Positions 33,998 through 42,396 of a stretch of 64,000 bases of DNA are shown piece after piece. How positions within the stretch are numbered: the first letter of the stretch is position 1; every line of letters begins with the position of its first letter. Both the position numbers and the translations under genes were made by a program. The DNA is from Haliscomenobacter sp041740695 (lineage in GTDB: Bacteria; Bacteroidota; Bacteroidia; Chitinophagales; Saprospiraceae): contig NZ_JBGSLK010000020.1 in assembly GCF_041740695.1 (NCBI RefSeq), forward strand, positions 62,001-126,000, read 5' to 3'. The notes under the pieces were generated by a model. It made no database searches. It worked only from the letters and a program-made list of their open reading frames with translations, and was not told the DNA's origin.

Positions 33998-35413
33998 ATG
34001 ATCGACACGACCCAACAAATTCACCTGCGCACCCAGATCAAAAAACAACTGGCGGATATGGTCACGCCCGTTTCGGTTTTTTTGAAAGTGCGCGATCACT
34101 ACACCCAGCCCGTGATGCTGGAAAGCAACGATTTCAGCAGCGCCGAAGACTGCTTCTCGTACATTGGGCTACAGGCGATTGCCGAAATCCAAGTCAAAAA
34201 TGGCCTCATCAGTACCCTGTTGCCCGATGGCGAAACCAGCAACACTCCGGTCATCGATGTCAATACGGTTCCCGATGCCTTGCAGCACTTTGCACAGCAG
34301 TTCAGCGTGGATCAAGATACCCCTTATCCCGTCTACAATGGCCTCTTTGGGCATGTCGGTTTTGACGGAGTGCAATATTTTGACACCCTGAAATTCGACC
34401 CTTCTAAACGCAAATTCGACATTCCCGATATCCGATTTACCCTGCATCGCTTCATCATTGCGATCAACCATTACAAAAACGAGTTGTACCTGCTGGAAAA
34501 CCTCATGCCGGATCAACCCTCGGAAATGGACAAACTGGAAGCCCTTTTGCGCAGCCAAAAAGTATCCACCCACGAGTTTCACCTGGAAGGCAAAGAAGAA
34601 AGCAACCTTAGCGACGAAGAATTTAAGGAACTGGTGCGCGTAGGCAAGCGCCATTGTCAAATTGGCGATGTGTTCCAGATCGTTTTTTCCCGCCAGTTTT
34701 CCCGCCAGTTCAAAGGAGACGAATTCAATGTTTACCGCGTCCTGCGCTCCATTAACCCCTCTCCTTACCTTTTCTATTTCGATTACGGCAATTACAAAAT
34801 TTTTGGTTCTTCTCCCGAGGCTCAAATGGTGATCCGCAATGGTGTTGCGCGATTGAACCCCATTGCCGGCACCTACCGCCGCTCGGGCGACAACGCCGAA
34901 GATGCCCGCCGTGCAGTAGCCCTGGCCGAAGACCCCAAAGAAAACGCCGAGCACATCATGCTTGTGGATCTGGCACGCAATGACCTGGGCCGCCACGCTC
35001 GAAATGTACAGGTGCGCAAATTGAAGGAAATTCAATTCTTCAGCCACGTCATTCACCTGGTTTCGACCGTAACGGGAGATTTGCCCGATCACGCCAATCC
35101 TGTACAGATTTTTGGGGATACTTTCCCGGCAGGAACCCTTTCCGGTGCCCCCAAATACAAGGCCATCGAACTCATCAACCAATACGAAAACCAAAATCGC
35201 TCGTTCTACGGTGGAGCTTTGGGCATGATTGGTTTTGACGGCTCGATCAATCAAGCCATCGTGATCCGTTCCTTCCTGAGTATGGACAATCACTTGTACT
35301 ATCAGGCGGGTGCCGGGATTGTAGTCGACAGCAAAGAAGAAAGTGAATTGCAGGAAGTCCACCATAAACTCGGAGCTTTGACTCGCGCTTTGATTGAAGC
35401 TGAAAAAATTTAA
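33998..35413 (+). CDS. trpE: Anthranilate synthase component I
   Basis: A 471-residue chorismate-utilising enzyme. With glutamine-derived ammonia from TrpG it converts chorismate to anthranilate, the first committed step of tryptophan synthesis. The N-terminal feedback site appears as MLESNDFSS (usual LLES), suggesting inhibition by Trp. The catalytic C-terminal domain shows IVFSRQFSRQFKG, SPYLFYFDYG, GSSPEAQM, NPIAGTYRR, HIMLVDLARNDLG and FPAGTLSGAPK, all normal. First structural gene of the trp operon, behind leader, attenuator and a repeat. Confidence 0.98.
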   Translation: MIDTTQQIHLRTQIKKQLADMVTPVSVFLKVRDHYTQPVMLESNDFSSAEDCFSYIGLQAIAEIQVKNGLISTLLPDGETSNTPVIDVNTVPDALQHFAQQFSVDQDTPYPVYNGLFGHVGFDGVQYFDTLKFDPSKRKFDIPDIRFTLHRFIIAINHYKNELYLLENLMPDQPSEMDKLEALLRSQKVSTHEFHLEGKEESNLSDEEFKELVRVGKRHCQIGDVFQIVFSRQFSRQFKGDEFNVYRVLRSINPSPYLFYFDYGNYKIFGSSPEAQMVIRNGVARLNPIAGTYRRSGDNAEDARRAVALAEDPKENAEHIMLVDLARNDLGRHARNVQVRKLKEIQFFSHVIHLVSTVTGDLPDHANPVQIFGDTFPAGTLSGAPKYKAIELINQYENQNRSFYGGALGMIGFDGSINQAIVIRSFLSMDNHLYYQAGAGIVVDSKEESELQEVHHKLGALTRALIEAEKI

Positions 35414-35459
35414 TCCATTCCTAAAGCTTAATAAAAAGGCTTAATAAAAAATATACAGC

Positions 35460-36065
35460 ATGAAACTGCTCGTTCTCGATAACTACGACTCGTTCACGTA
35501 CAATCTCGTGCAATACTTCCAGGAAATCCTGGGACAAAACGTAGATGTGTACCGCAACGACGCCATTTCCCTCGATGATGTTGGGCGCTACGATGTCATC
35601 GTGCTTTCTCCTGGTCCGGGTTTGCCCAGTGAGGCGGGCATTATGCCCGAACTGATCAAAAAATATGCTTCAAGCAAGTGTATTTTGGGGGTATGTTTGG
35701 GGCATCAGGCGATTGGTGAAGCCTTTGGTGGTAACTTGGACAACCTCTCCAGAGTTTACCACGGCGTGTCTACTTTGATGAAACAATTGGGCAATGACGC
35801 CAATTTTTTCCAGGATGTACCCATGGTGTTTGAGGCAGGTCGGTACCACAGTTGGGTGGTGAACAAAAATACCCTGCCGCATGAGTTGATCGTCACAGCG
35901 GTGGATCACCAAAACGAGGTGATGGCGATGCGCCACCGCGATTATGCGGTTTTTGGGGTGCAATTCCACCCCGAGTCGGTGATGACGCCAGATGGCAAAA
36001 AAATGTTGCGCAATTTTCTCGATTATTGTGCTGAAAAACTGGGCACTAAAGCTGCTGTCGCTTAG
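35460..36065 (+). CDS. trpG: Anthranilate synthase glutamine amidotransferase
   Basis: A 201-residue class I glutamine amidotransferase: LVLDNYDSFTYNLVQYFQE at the start, the oxyanion strand LSPGPGLPSEAG, the catalytic Cys in GVCLGHQ (about residue 79) and the His-Glu of FHPES near 180. It delivers ammonia to TrpE. It could also serve p-aminobenzoate synthesis if no separate PabA exists. It lies 46 bases after trpE. Its TAG stop (36063-36065) is embedded in the left end of a palindromic repeat at 36062-36138. Confidence 0.97.
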   Translation: MKLLVLDNYDSFTYNLVQYFQEILGQNVDVYRNDAISLDDVGRYDVIVLSPGPGLPSEAGIMPELIKKYASSKCILGVCLGHQAIGEAFGGNLDNLSRVYHGVSTLMKQLGNDANFFQDVPMVFEAGRYHSWVVNKNTLPHELIVTAVDHQNEVMAMRHRDYAVFGVQFHPESVMTPDGKKMLRNFLDYCAEKLGTKAAVA

Positions 36066-36138
36066 GTGTCTCAGGTTCCTTAGGTGGTGAAGATTTTTAC
36101 CCCCTAAGAAACCTAAGACACTCAAGGAAACACCTAAG
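36062..36138. repeat. Palindromic repeat, TTAGGTG family, copy 2 (overlaps the trpG stop codon)
   Basis: TTAGGTGTCTCAGGTTCCTT then AGGTGGTGAAG face CCCCCTAAGAAACCTAAGAC and AAACACCTAAG. The arms match copies at 4171-4289 and 61806-61899. The left end supplies the last bases of trpG (TTAG contains its stop codon), so insertion may have trimmed the original gene end. It fills most of the 102-base trpG-trpD gap. Confidence 0.88.
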
Positions 36139-36167
36139 TAAGTACTTATCCGAACAAGTCCTTTGCA

Positions 36168-37154
36168 ATGAAACAATATTTGAATCGGCTTTACGAGCAC
36201 GATAAATTCAGTCGGGATGAAGCCCGGCAAATCCTGCTCAACATCGCCGCTGAGCAATACAACGAAGTCCAGATCACGGCCTTCGCCACTGCCTTCAACA
36301 TGCGGTCGATCACCTTGTCGGAGTTGCAGGGCTTCCGCGATGCACTTTTGGACCTTTGTGTGCCCCTCGATTTGGATGGTCGCGAAACCATCGACATCGT
36401 GGGAACAGGCGGGGATGGCAAAAACACTTTCAACATCTCGACCTTATCCTGTGTGGTAGTCGCTGGTGCCGGTTATCCGGTGAGCAAACACGGCAGTTAT
36501 GGGGTTTCCTCATCGGTCGGTTCTTCGGATGTGTTGATCCAAATGGGTTATCAATTCACCAACGAACAAGACACCCTACGCCGCCATTTGGATGAAGCAG
36601 GCATGTGCTTTTTGCACGCACCCCTTTTTCATCCAGCTTTAAAAGTAGTTGGGCCCATCCGCCGACAATTGGCTACCCGAACTTTTTTCAACATGCTGGG
36701 GCCATTGGTGAATCCGATTCAGCCCAAATACCAGATGTTCGGTACCTTCAGCATGGAGTTGCTGCGCATGTACCAGTACATCATGCAGCATTCCGGGCGG
36801 CGTTTTGCCATCGTATACGGACTGGACGGCTACGACGAAATCTCCTTGACCAGCGATTTTAAAATGGTCACGAACGACAGTGAACGCATCTGGTCGCCAG
36901 TAGAATTGGGTTTAAAAAAGCTCAAACAGCAGGATTTGGACGGTGGTGAAAACTCCGAAGATGCCGCGAAAATTTTCATGGCCGTACTTGAAGACAAAGC
37001 GACCGAGGCCCAAAAAATGGCGGTGATCGCCAACGCAGGTATGGCCATCAAAGTCATCAAACCTGAACAATCGGCGGAAGACTGTGTTGGGGAAGCACGG
37101 GAGAGCATTGTAAGTGGGAAGGCACTGGCGGGTTGGAGGAAATTGGTTTCATAA
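36168..37154 (+). CDS. trpD: Anthranilate phosphoribosyltransferase
   Basis: A 328-residue enzyme joining anthranilate to PRPP. Motifs: the glycine-rich PRPP loop VGTGGDGKNTFNIST, the KHGSYGVSSSVGSSDVL segment, and the second metal/anthranilate region NMLGPLVNP. The N-terminal helical domain begins MKQYLNRLYEHDKFSRDEAR. Length is normal. It follows the repeat after trpG and precedes trpC by 39 bases. Confidence 0.98.
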   Translation: MKQYLNRLYEHDKFSRDEARQILLNIAAEQYNEVQITAFATAFNMRSITLSELQGFRDALLDLCVPLDLDGRETIDIVGTGGDGKNTFNISTLSCVVVAGAGYPVSKHGSYGVSSSVGSSDVLIQMGYQFTNEQDTLRRHLDEAGMCFLHAPLFHPALKVVGPIRRQLATRTFFNMLGPLVNPIQPKYQMFGTFSMELLRMYQYIMQHSGRRFAIVYGLDGYDEISLTSDFKMVTNDSERIWSPVELGLKKLKQQDLDGGENSEDAAKIFMAVLEDKATEAQKMAVIANAGMAIKVIKPEQSAEDCVGEARESIVSGKALAGWRKLVS

Positions 37155-37193
37155 ATTGATTGTCTAAAGCGACATGAATAAGCAAAGCTAAAA

Positions 37194-37997
37194 ATGAACA
37201 TTCTTGACAAAATTGTCGCCCACAAATACACGGAAATTGCGGAACGCACCGCGATTGCGCCGATTAGCGTTCTGGAGCAAAGTCCTTACTTCACCCGTTC
37301 GACCTACTCCTTGCGCGAATCGCTGTTGAACCCCGAGCGAACTGGCATCATCGCCGAGTTCAAACGCCGCTCACCCTCCAAAGGGGACATCAACACCAAT
37401 GCTGATGTGGCCACAGTGACGACAGGATATGCCGGAGCAGGCGCTTCCGGTTTGTCTATCCTTACCGATGAACAATTCTTCGGAGGCAGCAGTGCCGACC
37501 TGATCGCGGGTCGGGAAGTCAACCAGATTCCGGTTTTGCGCAAGGACTTCATCGTGCACGATTACCAAGTGTATGAAGCCCGAGCGATTGGTGCCGATGT
37601 CATTTTGTTGATTGCGGAGTGTTTGGAGGCCGATCAATTGCGGAGTTTGGCAAAAACGGCGAAATCTTTGGGCTTGGAGGTTTTAATGGAAGTCCATTCG
37701 GGTGATCAGTTGGAAAAACTCTGCCCGGAAGTAGATGTAGTAGGTGTCAACAACCGCAACCTCAAAAATTTCCACGTCAGTGTCCAAACCTCCATCGACT
37801 TGTTTGACCAAATTCCGGCGGAATTCCTCAAAATTTCAGAAAGTGGCATCAATGATCCCCAAACCATTCTGGAACTCAAACAAGTAGGCTTTCAGGGTTT
37901 TTTGATTGGGGAATACTTTATGAGTGATGCCCAACCAGAACTGCGCTTCTCGGAGTTTGTAAAACGTCTACAAAAACTAGAAACCCAATCGGTATGA
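37194..37997 (+). CDS. trpC: Indole-3-glycerol phosphate synthase
   Basis: A 267-residue TIM-barrel enzyme that closes the indole ring. Conserved parts: IIAEFKRRSPSKGDIN (catalytic Lys in the first strand), ASGLSILTDEQFFGG, VLRKDFIVHDYQVYEARAIG (catalytic Lys), LMEVHSGDQL, VVGVNNRNLKNF and ISESGI. Its stop overlaps the trpF start by 4 bases (ATGA at 37994-37997), showing translational coupling. Confidence 0.98.
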   Translation: MNILDKIVAHKYTEIAERTAIAPISVLEQSPYFTRSTYSLRESLLNPERTGIIAEFKRRSPSKGDINTNADVATVTTGYAGAGASGLSILTDEQFFGGSSADLIAGREVNQIPVLRKDFIVHDYQVYEARAIGADVILLIAECLEADQLRSLAKTAKSLGLEVLMEVHSGDQLEKLCPEVDVVGVNNRNLKNFHVSVQTSIDLFDQIPAEFLKISESGINDPQTILELKQVGFQGFLIGEYFMSDAQPELRFSEFVKRLQKLETQSV

Positions 37998-38653
37998 GAG
38001 TGAAAGTATGTGGCATGCGCGAGCCGGACAACATCAGTGCCTTGAGCCAGTTGCCCATCGATTTTATGGGCTTCATTTTTTATCCAGCCTCGCCTCGCTT
38101 TGCGGGAGCCAATAAGAAGTTGGAAAAATGGCTGGCCAAGGAGTCGCCTACGGAGCTGAAAAGCATTGCCAGAGTTGGCGTTTTTGTCAACGCAGAACTG
38201 GAAGACCTGCTCAATCGCATCCACGATTATGAGTTGGATTATATTCAGTTGCACGGCACTGAAAGTTCGGAATACTGCAAGGAGCTCTTTAGTCTGTGGG
38301 ATTTCAGCAGCATTCGCCGCGCTTCCATCATCAAGGCGTTCAGCATCGACGAAAAGTTCAATTTTGACAGCGTCAAAGCTTACGAGCCTTATTGCAAATA
38401 CTTCCTATTCGATACCAAAGGAGCTTCTTTTGGTGGCAATGGGGTACAATTCGACTGGTCTTTACTCGAACAATACAAGGGTGAAACGCCCTTCTTGCTC
38501 AGTGGTGGCATTGCCGAAGAGTCGGCTGAAGCCATCAAAAAACTGAAACATCCACAATTGGCCGGGGTCGACATCAACAGCAAGTTTGAAACTTCACCCG
38601 GGCTAAAAGACATTGCAGCGATTGAACGTTTTATTCAAAACCTAAACAATTAA
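37994..38653 (+). CDS. trpF: Phosphoribosylanthranilate isomerase
   Basis: A 219-residue TIM-barrel isomerase. The start VKVCGMREPDNI carries the catalytic Cys, and FMGFIFYPASPRF follows. The general-acid Asp is in FDTKGASFGGNG, and the phosphate loops are FLLSGGI and GVDINSKFETSPG. It overlaps trpC by 4 bases and precedes trpB by 5 bases, so trpC-F-B are tightly packed. Confidence 0.97.
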   Translation: MRVKVCGMREPDNISALSQLPIDFMGFIFYPASPRFAGANKKLEKWLAKESPTELKSIARVGVFVNAELEDLLNRIHDYELDYIQLHGTESSEYCKELFSLWDFSSIRRASIIKAFSIDEKFNFDSVKAYEPYCKYFLFDTKGASFGGNGVQFDWSLLEQYKGETPFLLSGGIAEESAEAIKKLKHPQLAGVDINSKFETSPGLKDIAAIERFIQNLNN

Positions 38654-38658
38654 ACAGC

Positions 38659-39831
38659 ATGATAGCGGTTGACGAAAGAGGATATTACGGCGAATTTGGT
38701 GGCGCTTACATCCCGGAGATGCTCTGGCCCAACGTGCAGGAGCTACGCGAGAACTACCTGAAATTTATGGCTGAGCCCGATTTTCAGCGCGAATTTCAGT
38801 CCTTGCTCCGCGATTTTGTAGGCCGCCCTACCCCACTCTATCTGGCCAAACGTTTGTCGGAGCATTTCGGGGTAACCATTTACCTCAAGCGGGAAGACCT
38901 TTGCCACACTGGTGCCCACAAAATCAACAATACCATTGGCCAAATCCTAATTGCCAAACGCCTAGGCAAAACCCGCATCATTGCTGAAACGGGTGCCGGA
39001 CAACACGGAGTGGCCACTGCCACTGTTTGTGCGCTCATGGGCCTCGAGTGCATCGTGTACATGGGCGAGGTAGACATCGAACGCCAGGCACCCAACGTAG
39101 CGCGCATGAAAATGCTCGGTGCCGAGGTACGCCCAGCTACGAGCGGAAGTAAAACCCTCAAAGACGCCACCAACGAAGCCATTCGCGACTGGATCAACAA
39201 CCCCGTGGATACGCACTACATCATCGGTTCCGTGGTTGGGCCACACCCTTACCCGGACATGGTTGCGCGCTTCCAATCGGTGATCAGTGAAGAAATCAAA
39301 TGGCAATTGGAAGAACATACGGGCAAGGATTACCCGGATGCGGTCATCGCCTGTGTGGGTGGCGGCAGCAACGCCGCCGGAGCATTCTACCATTTCCTCA
39401 ACGATACCCGGGTGCGCCTGATTGCCGTGGAAGCAGCTGGTGAGGGCATCCACAGTGGTAAAAGTGCCGCCACAAGTGTGCTGGGCACCAAGGGCGTGAT
39501 TCACGGCAGTCGTACGCTGTTGATGCAAACGGCGGATGGGCAAATTGTGGAGCCACACTCCATTTCTGCGGGTCTGGATTATCCGGGCATTGGCCCCCTG
39601 CACGCGCATTTGATCAGCTCGGGCCGCGCTGAAGCCATCAGCATCACCGATGAGGAGTCCCTGGAAGCAGCCTTGTTCCTATCGCGTCGGGAGGGTATCA
39701 TTCCAGCCTTGGAAACGGCGCATGCACTTTCTGCGTTACGGGTGATGAAATACAATCCAACGGATGTGTTGGTCTTGTGTTTGTCGGGCCGTGGCGACAA
39801 GGATTTGAACACGTATATGAAACATTTGTAA
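38659..39831 (+). CDS. trpB: Tryptophan synthase beta chain
   Basis: A 390-residue PLP enzyme condensing indole with serine. Motifs: YYGEFGGAYIPEML at the start, the PLP lysine near residue 88 in LCHTGAHKINN, the tunnel/catalytic Glu in AETGAGQHG, the phosphate-binding GGGSNAAG, and HSISAGLDYPGIGP. This is the standard TrpB1 form. It is followed by a palindromic repeat before trpA. Confidence 0.98.
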   Translation: MIAVDERGYYGEFGGAYIPEMLWPNVQELRENYLKFMAEPDFQREFQSLLRDFVGRPTPLYLAKRLSEHFGVTIYLKREDLCHTGAHKINNTIGQILIAKRLGKTRIIAETGAGQHGVATATVCALMGLECIVYMGEVDIERQAPNVARMKMLGAEVRPATSGSKTLKDATNEAIRDWINNPVDTHYIIGSVVGPHPYPDMVARFQSVISEEIKWQLEEHTGKDYPDAVIACVGGGSNAAGAFYHFLNDTRVRLIAVEAAGEGIHSGKSAATSVLGTKGVIHGSRTLLMQTADGQIVEPHSISAGLDYPGIGPLHAHLISSGRAEAISITDEESLEAALFLSRREGIIPALETAHALSALRVMKYNPTDVLVLCLSGRGDKDLNTYMKHL

Positions 39832-39835
39832 AATG

Positions 39836-39967
39836 GGTTGAGAAAGTTGAGGGAGGTTGAGAAGGTTGAGGCTACCGCAAGCGACTTAGACGCGTCCTTG
39901 TCAAAGCTACTCGCGGTAGCCTCAACCTCCTCAACCTCCCTCAACCCTCTCAACCTCCCTCAACCTC
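39836..39967. repeat. Palindromic repeat, GTTGAGG family, copy 2 (trpB-trpA gap)
   Basis: GTTGAG-type units face CCTCAAC-type units around GCTACCGCAAGCGACTTAGA and CGCGTCCTTGTCAAAGCTAC. The 22-base core is the exact reverse complement of that in copy 1 at 33865-33985, so the two copies are in opposite orientation. It nearly fills the 143-base gap and ends 8 bases before the trpA start. Confidence 0.9.
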
Positions 39968-39974
39968 TTTTCCA

Positions 39975-40748
39975 ATGAATCGCATCGAACAACTCTTTCA
40001 ACGTAAAGATAAAAACGTACTCAACATCTACTTTACCGCTGGTTATCCAGGTTTGAACGATACCGAAGACATCATTCTATCCTTGGAAAAAGCAGGTGTA
40101 GATCTGGTGGAAGTGGGCATGCCCTACTCCGACCCCTTGGCCGATGGTCCGACCATTCAGGAAAGTGGTACGGCTGCCCTAGAAAATGGCATGACTTTAC
40201 AGCTACTCTTTGAACAATTGGCGGCGGTGCGCAAAAAAACCGAAATGCCGCTGATCATGATGGGCTACTTTAACCAGGTCATGCAATACGGCGAAAAAGC
40301 ATTTTTTGAAAAAGTGGCCGAAGTGGGGGTAGATGGCCTGATTTTGCCCGATCTGCCGCTGTTTGAATACGAAAACCATTACAAAGACCTCGTAGAATCG
40401 CTGGGCTTGGCGGTCAGTTTTTTGATCACTCCCCAGACCGAGCCGGAGCGCATCCGTAAGATCGACGACTTGACACACGGGTTCATTTACATCGTGTCGA
40501 GTTCTTCGATTACGGGTGCCAAAAGTGGAATTACCGATACCCAAATCGCCTACTTCAACCGCATCAACGACATGCAGTTGAAAAACAAACGGTTGATCGG
40601 TTTTGGGATTTCCAACCACGAGACCTTTGAAACAGCTTGCCAATATGCCAATGGAGCGATTATTGGCAGTGCATACATCAAGGCGTTGAAAAACAATCCG
40701 AATGTGGCGGAGTGTACGACGGAGTTTGTAAAAATGGTAAAGGGTTGA
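39975..40748 (+). CDS. trpA: Tryptophan synthase alpha chain
   Basis: A 257-residue TIM barrel that cleaves indole-3-glycerol phosphate. The catalytic Glu is in VDLVEVGMPYSDPLADGPTI, the catalytic Asp in GLILPDLPLFE, and the flexible loop and phosphate site appear as SSSSITGAKSG and GFGISNHE. Slightly shorter than the 268-residue enteric enzyme but complete. Last trp gene; a separate promoter for the next gene overlaps its stop codon. Confidence 0.97.
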   Translation: MNRIEQLFQRKDKNVLNIYFTAGYPGLNDTEDIILSLEKAGVDLVEVGMPYSDPLADGPTIQESGTAALENGMTLQLLFEQLAAVRKKTEMPLIMMGYFNQVMQYGEKAFFEKVAEVGVDGLILPDLPLFEYENHYKDLVESLGLAVSFLITPQTEPERIRKIDDLTHGFIYIVSSSSITGAKSGITDTQIAYFNRINDMQLKNKRLIGFGISNHETFETACQYANGAIIGSAYIKALKNNPNVAECTTEFVKMVKG

Positions 40749-40772
40749 TTTCGGCTAATTTGCCTATCTTTG
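40745..40772 (+). promoter_or_regulatory. Promoter of the coiled-coil membrane protein gene
   Basis: TTG at 40745-40747 (within the trpA stop region), a 17-base spacer, and TATCTTTG at 40765-40772. The -7 box is identical to that of the trp operon. It allows the next gene to be transcribed apart from trp. Confidence 0.65.
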
Positions 40773-40795
40773 TATGAATTAAAACTACAGCAGAC

Positions 40796-41260
40796 ATGAG
40801 ATCTCTCATCAAATTGGGTTTAATCCTGGTTGTCGCCATCCTGGGGTACAATTATTTCTTTGGTGATCCGCAAGAAAAAGCCCAGTCAAAGGAAATATTC
40901 AAAAAAGTGGGCGAACTGGGTAAAGCCTCCTGGTCCTTACTCAAATCGGAAAAAGCAAAGCTGGACGACGGCAAATACGATACGGCTATTGATAAAATTG
41001 GCAACGTGTATGACGATCTGCGCAGCCGCGCCCGCTCCTCCAACGACCGGGAATCCCTGCAACGTTTGTCTGAACTGGAACAAGAACGCCTTGACCTTGA
41101 GCAACGCATAGCCGAGATCGATGCCGAAAAGGACCGCCAGGCTGGCAGCAAACGCCCCCTGACCACCACCCTGGTTGCCGATGAAAAAGAACTCAAAATT
41201 GACCTGCGCCGCCTGTTGAGCGATACGGAAACGTTGATGCGGCAGATGGAAAAAGAATAA
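40796..41260 (+). CDS. Small membrane-anchored coiled-coil protein
   Basis: A 154-residue protein with one N-terminal membrane helix (LIKLGLILVVAILGYNYFFG) and a charged, mostly helical remainder. Residues about 75-105 (LQRLSELEQERLDLEQRIAE) form a heptad-like coiled coil. No family recognised. It has its own promoter and lies between trpA and ftsX. A role at the envelope is likely from the topology only. Confidence 0.75.
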   Translation: MRSLIKLGLILVVAILGYNYFFGDPQEKAQSKEIFKKVGELGKASWSLLKSEKAKLDDGKYDTAIDKIGNVYDDLRSRARSSNDRESLQRLSELEQERLDLEQRIAEIDAEKDRQAGSKRPLTTTLVADEKELKIDLRRLLSDTETLMRQMEKE

Positions 41261-41261
41261 A

Positions 41262-41392
41262 GGTTCCTGGGTTCCAAAGTTCCCTAGTTACAGAGTTCAA
41301 CCGGTCACTGAGCGAAGTCGAAGTGCCGGTTAAACCCAGGAACTTTGGAACCCGAACCCTGGAACTTTGGAACCTAGAAACTCTGGAACCCT
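41262..41392. repeat. Palindromic repeat with GGAACTTTGGAACC arms and an ACTGAGCGAAGTCGAAGT centre
   Basis: GGTTCCTGGGTTCCAAAGTT faces AACCCAGGAACTTTGGAACC. In the middle ACCGGTCACTGAGCGAAGTC then GAAGTGCCGGT forms a second hairpin. The CTGAGCGAAGTCGAAG core recurs (reverse-complemented, with variations) at 58321-58445. It lies between the coiled-coil gene and ftsX. Confidence 0.8.
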
Positions 41393-41399
41393 TAAACGT

Positions 41400-42269
41400 A
41401 TGTCGAACCTCGCTACCCGCCGCACCCGCCCTAACTACCTCTACTCCATGATCAGCGTGGCCCTGGTGCTTTTTGTACTGGGCTTTTTTGGCGTCATCTT
41501 GTTGCACGCCCAGCAGTTTGTGCGCTTGTACAAGGAGCGGGTCAACCTCATCGTGGAACTGGATGAAACCGCTACCACCAGCGACATGATGAACCTGGAA
41601 AGTTACCTCGCCAACGCGACTTACGTGCGCCGAGGTACCATCCAAAAAGTGTCCAAAGAAAAAGCAGCGGAAATGATGCGCGACGAATTTGGGGAAGCTT
41701 TCCTCAAACTTGACCTGCCCAACCCCTTTCTCGACGTAGTCTTTTTTAACCTGAAAGCCGAATACCTCGACCCACAAAAGCTGCAACAAATCCGCGAAGA
41801 AATCAAAGGCTTAAACGCCATCAACGACGTGTACTACCAGGAAAGCCTGATCGACAACATCGCGAACAATTTGAAAAAAGCGGGCTATTTCGCCCTGGGC
41901 TTTGGGCTGTTTTTTATCCTGGTGAGTGCTACGCTGATCCACAACACCATTCGGCTTGCCCTCTATTCCAATCGTTTTTTGATCAAAAACATGGAATTGG
42001 TGGGGGCTTCCTGGAGTTTCATCAGTCGGCCTTATTTGCTGCGGGCGATTTTGCACGGGATGCTGAGCAGTTTGATTGCCATTTTGGCTTTGGTGGGGCT
42101 GTTGTACTGGCTCAATCACAGCTTCCCGGAGGTGTACCTATTTCAGGATGTGCGTTTGTTGTTGTTGGTGATCTTTGGGATCGTGTTTTTGGGGGTATTG
42201 ATTTATGCGCTGTCGACGTTTTATGTGGTGAATAAGTATTTGAAGATGCGGGTGGATGATTTGTATTGA
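41400..42269 (+). CDS. ftsX: Cell-division ABC-transporter permease-like protein FtsX
   Basis: The start at 41400 (MSNLATRRTRPNYLYSM) gives 289 residues; an ATG 11 codons earlier lies inside the repeat and is less likely. Four membrane spans in FtsX order: one at about 15-37 (MISVALVLFVLGFFGVILLH), a periplasmic loop of about 120 residues (TYVRRGTIQKVSKEKAAEMM), then three near the C-terminus (YFALGFGLFFILVSATLIHN; LSSLIAILALVGLLYWL; LLLLVIFGIVFLGVLIYAL). With FtsE it controls peptidoglycan hydrolases at division. ftsE is not in this window, as is usual in Bacteroidota. Confidence 0.92.
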   Translation: MSNLATRRTRPNYLYSMISVALVLFVLGFFGVILLHAQQFVRLYKERVNLIVELDETATTSDMMNLESYLANATYVRRGTIQKVSKEKAAEMMRDEFGEAFLKLDLPNPFLDVVFFNLKAEYLDPQKLQQIREEIKGLNAINDVYYQESLIDNIANNLKKAGYFALGFGLFFILVSATLIHNTIRLALYSNRFLIKNMELVGASWSFISRPYLLRAILHGMLSSLIAILALVGLLYWLNHSFPEVYLFQDVRLLLLVIFGIVFLGVLIYALSTFYVVNKYLKMRVDDLY

Positions 42270-42340
42270 GGGGGGTAGAGGATTACAATCCAAAACTTAA
42301 TTTGTCGGCTAATCCTGTTAATTTAAGGTTACATTTGACT

Positions 42341-42348
42341 TAATTTTG
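42341..42348 (+). promoter_or_regulatory. Possible -7 box before the AAA ATPase gene
   Basis: TAATTTTG matches TAnnTTTG, 49 bases before the start codon. No clear TTG is found at the proper distance, so this is a weak call. Confidence 0.35.
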
Positions 42349-42396
42349 AACTCTCTACACCAAGTGTAAGATGATCAATGCCAAAATGGTAGTGCC

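Noticed and set aside
34169..35365. Long open frame antisense to trpE (398 codons)
   Set aside because: trpE on the other strand is unmistakable; the antisense frame has no conserved motif.
42260..42396. Attachment site at the left edge of the AT-rich insert
   Set aside because: No direct repeat matching the right edge near 44918 and no integrase gene could be found by eye.
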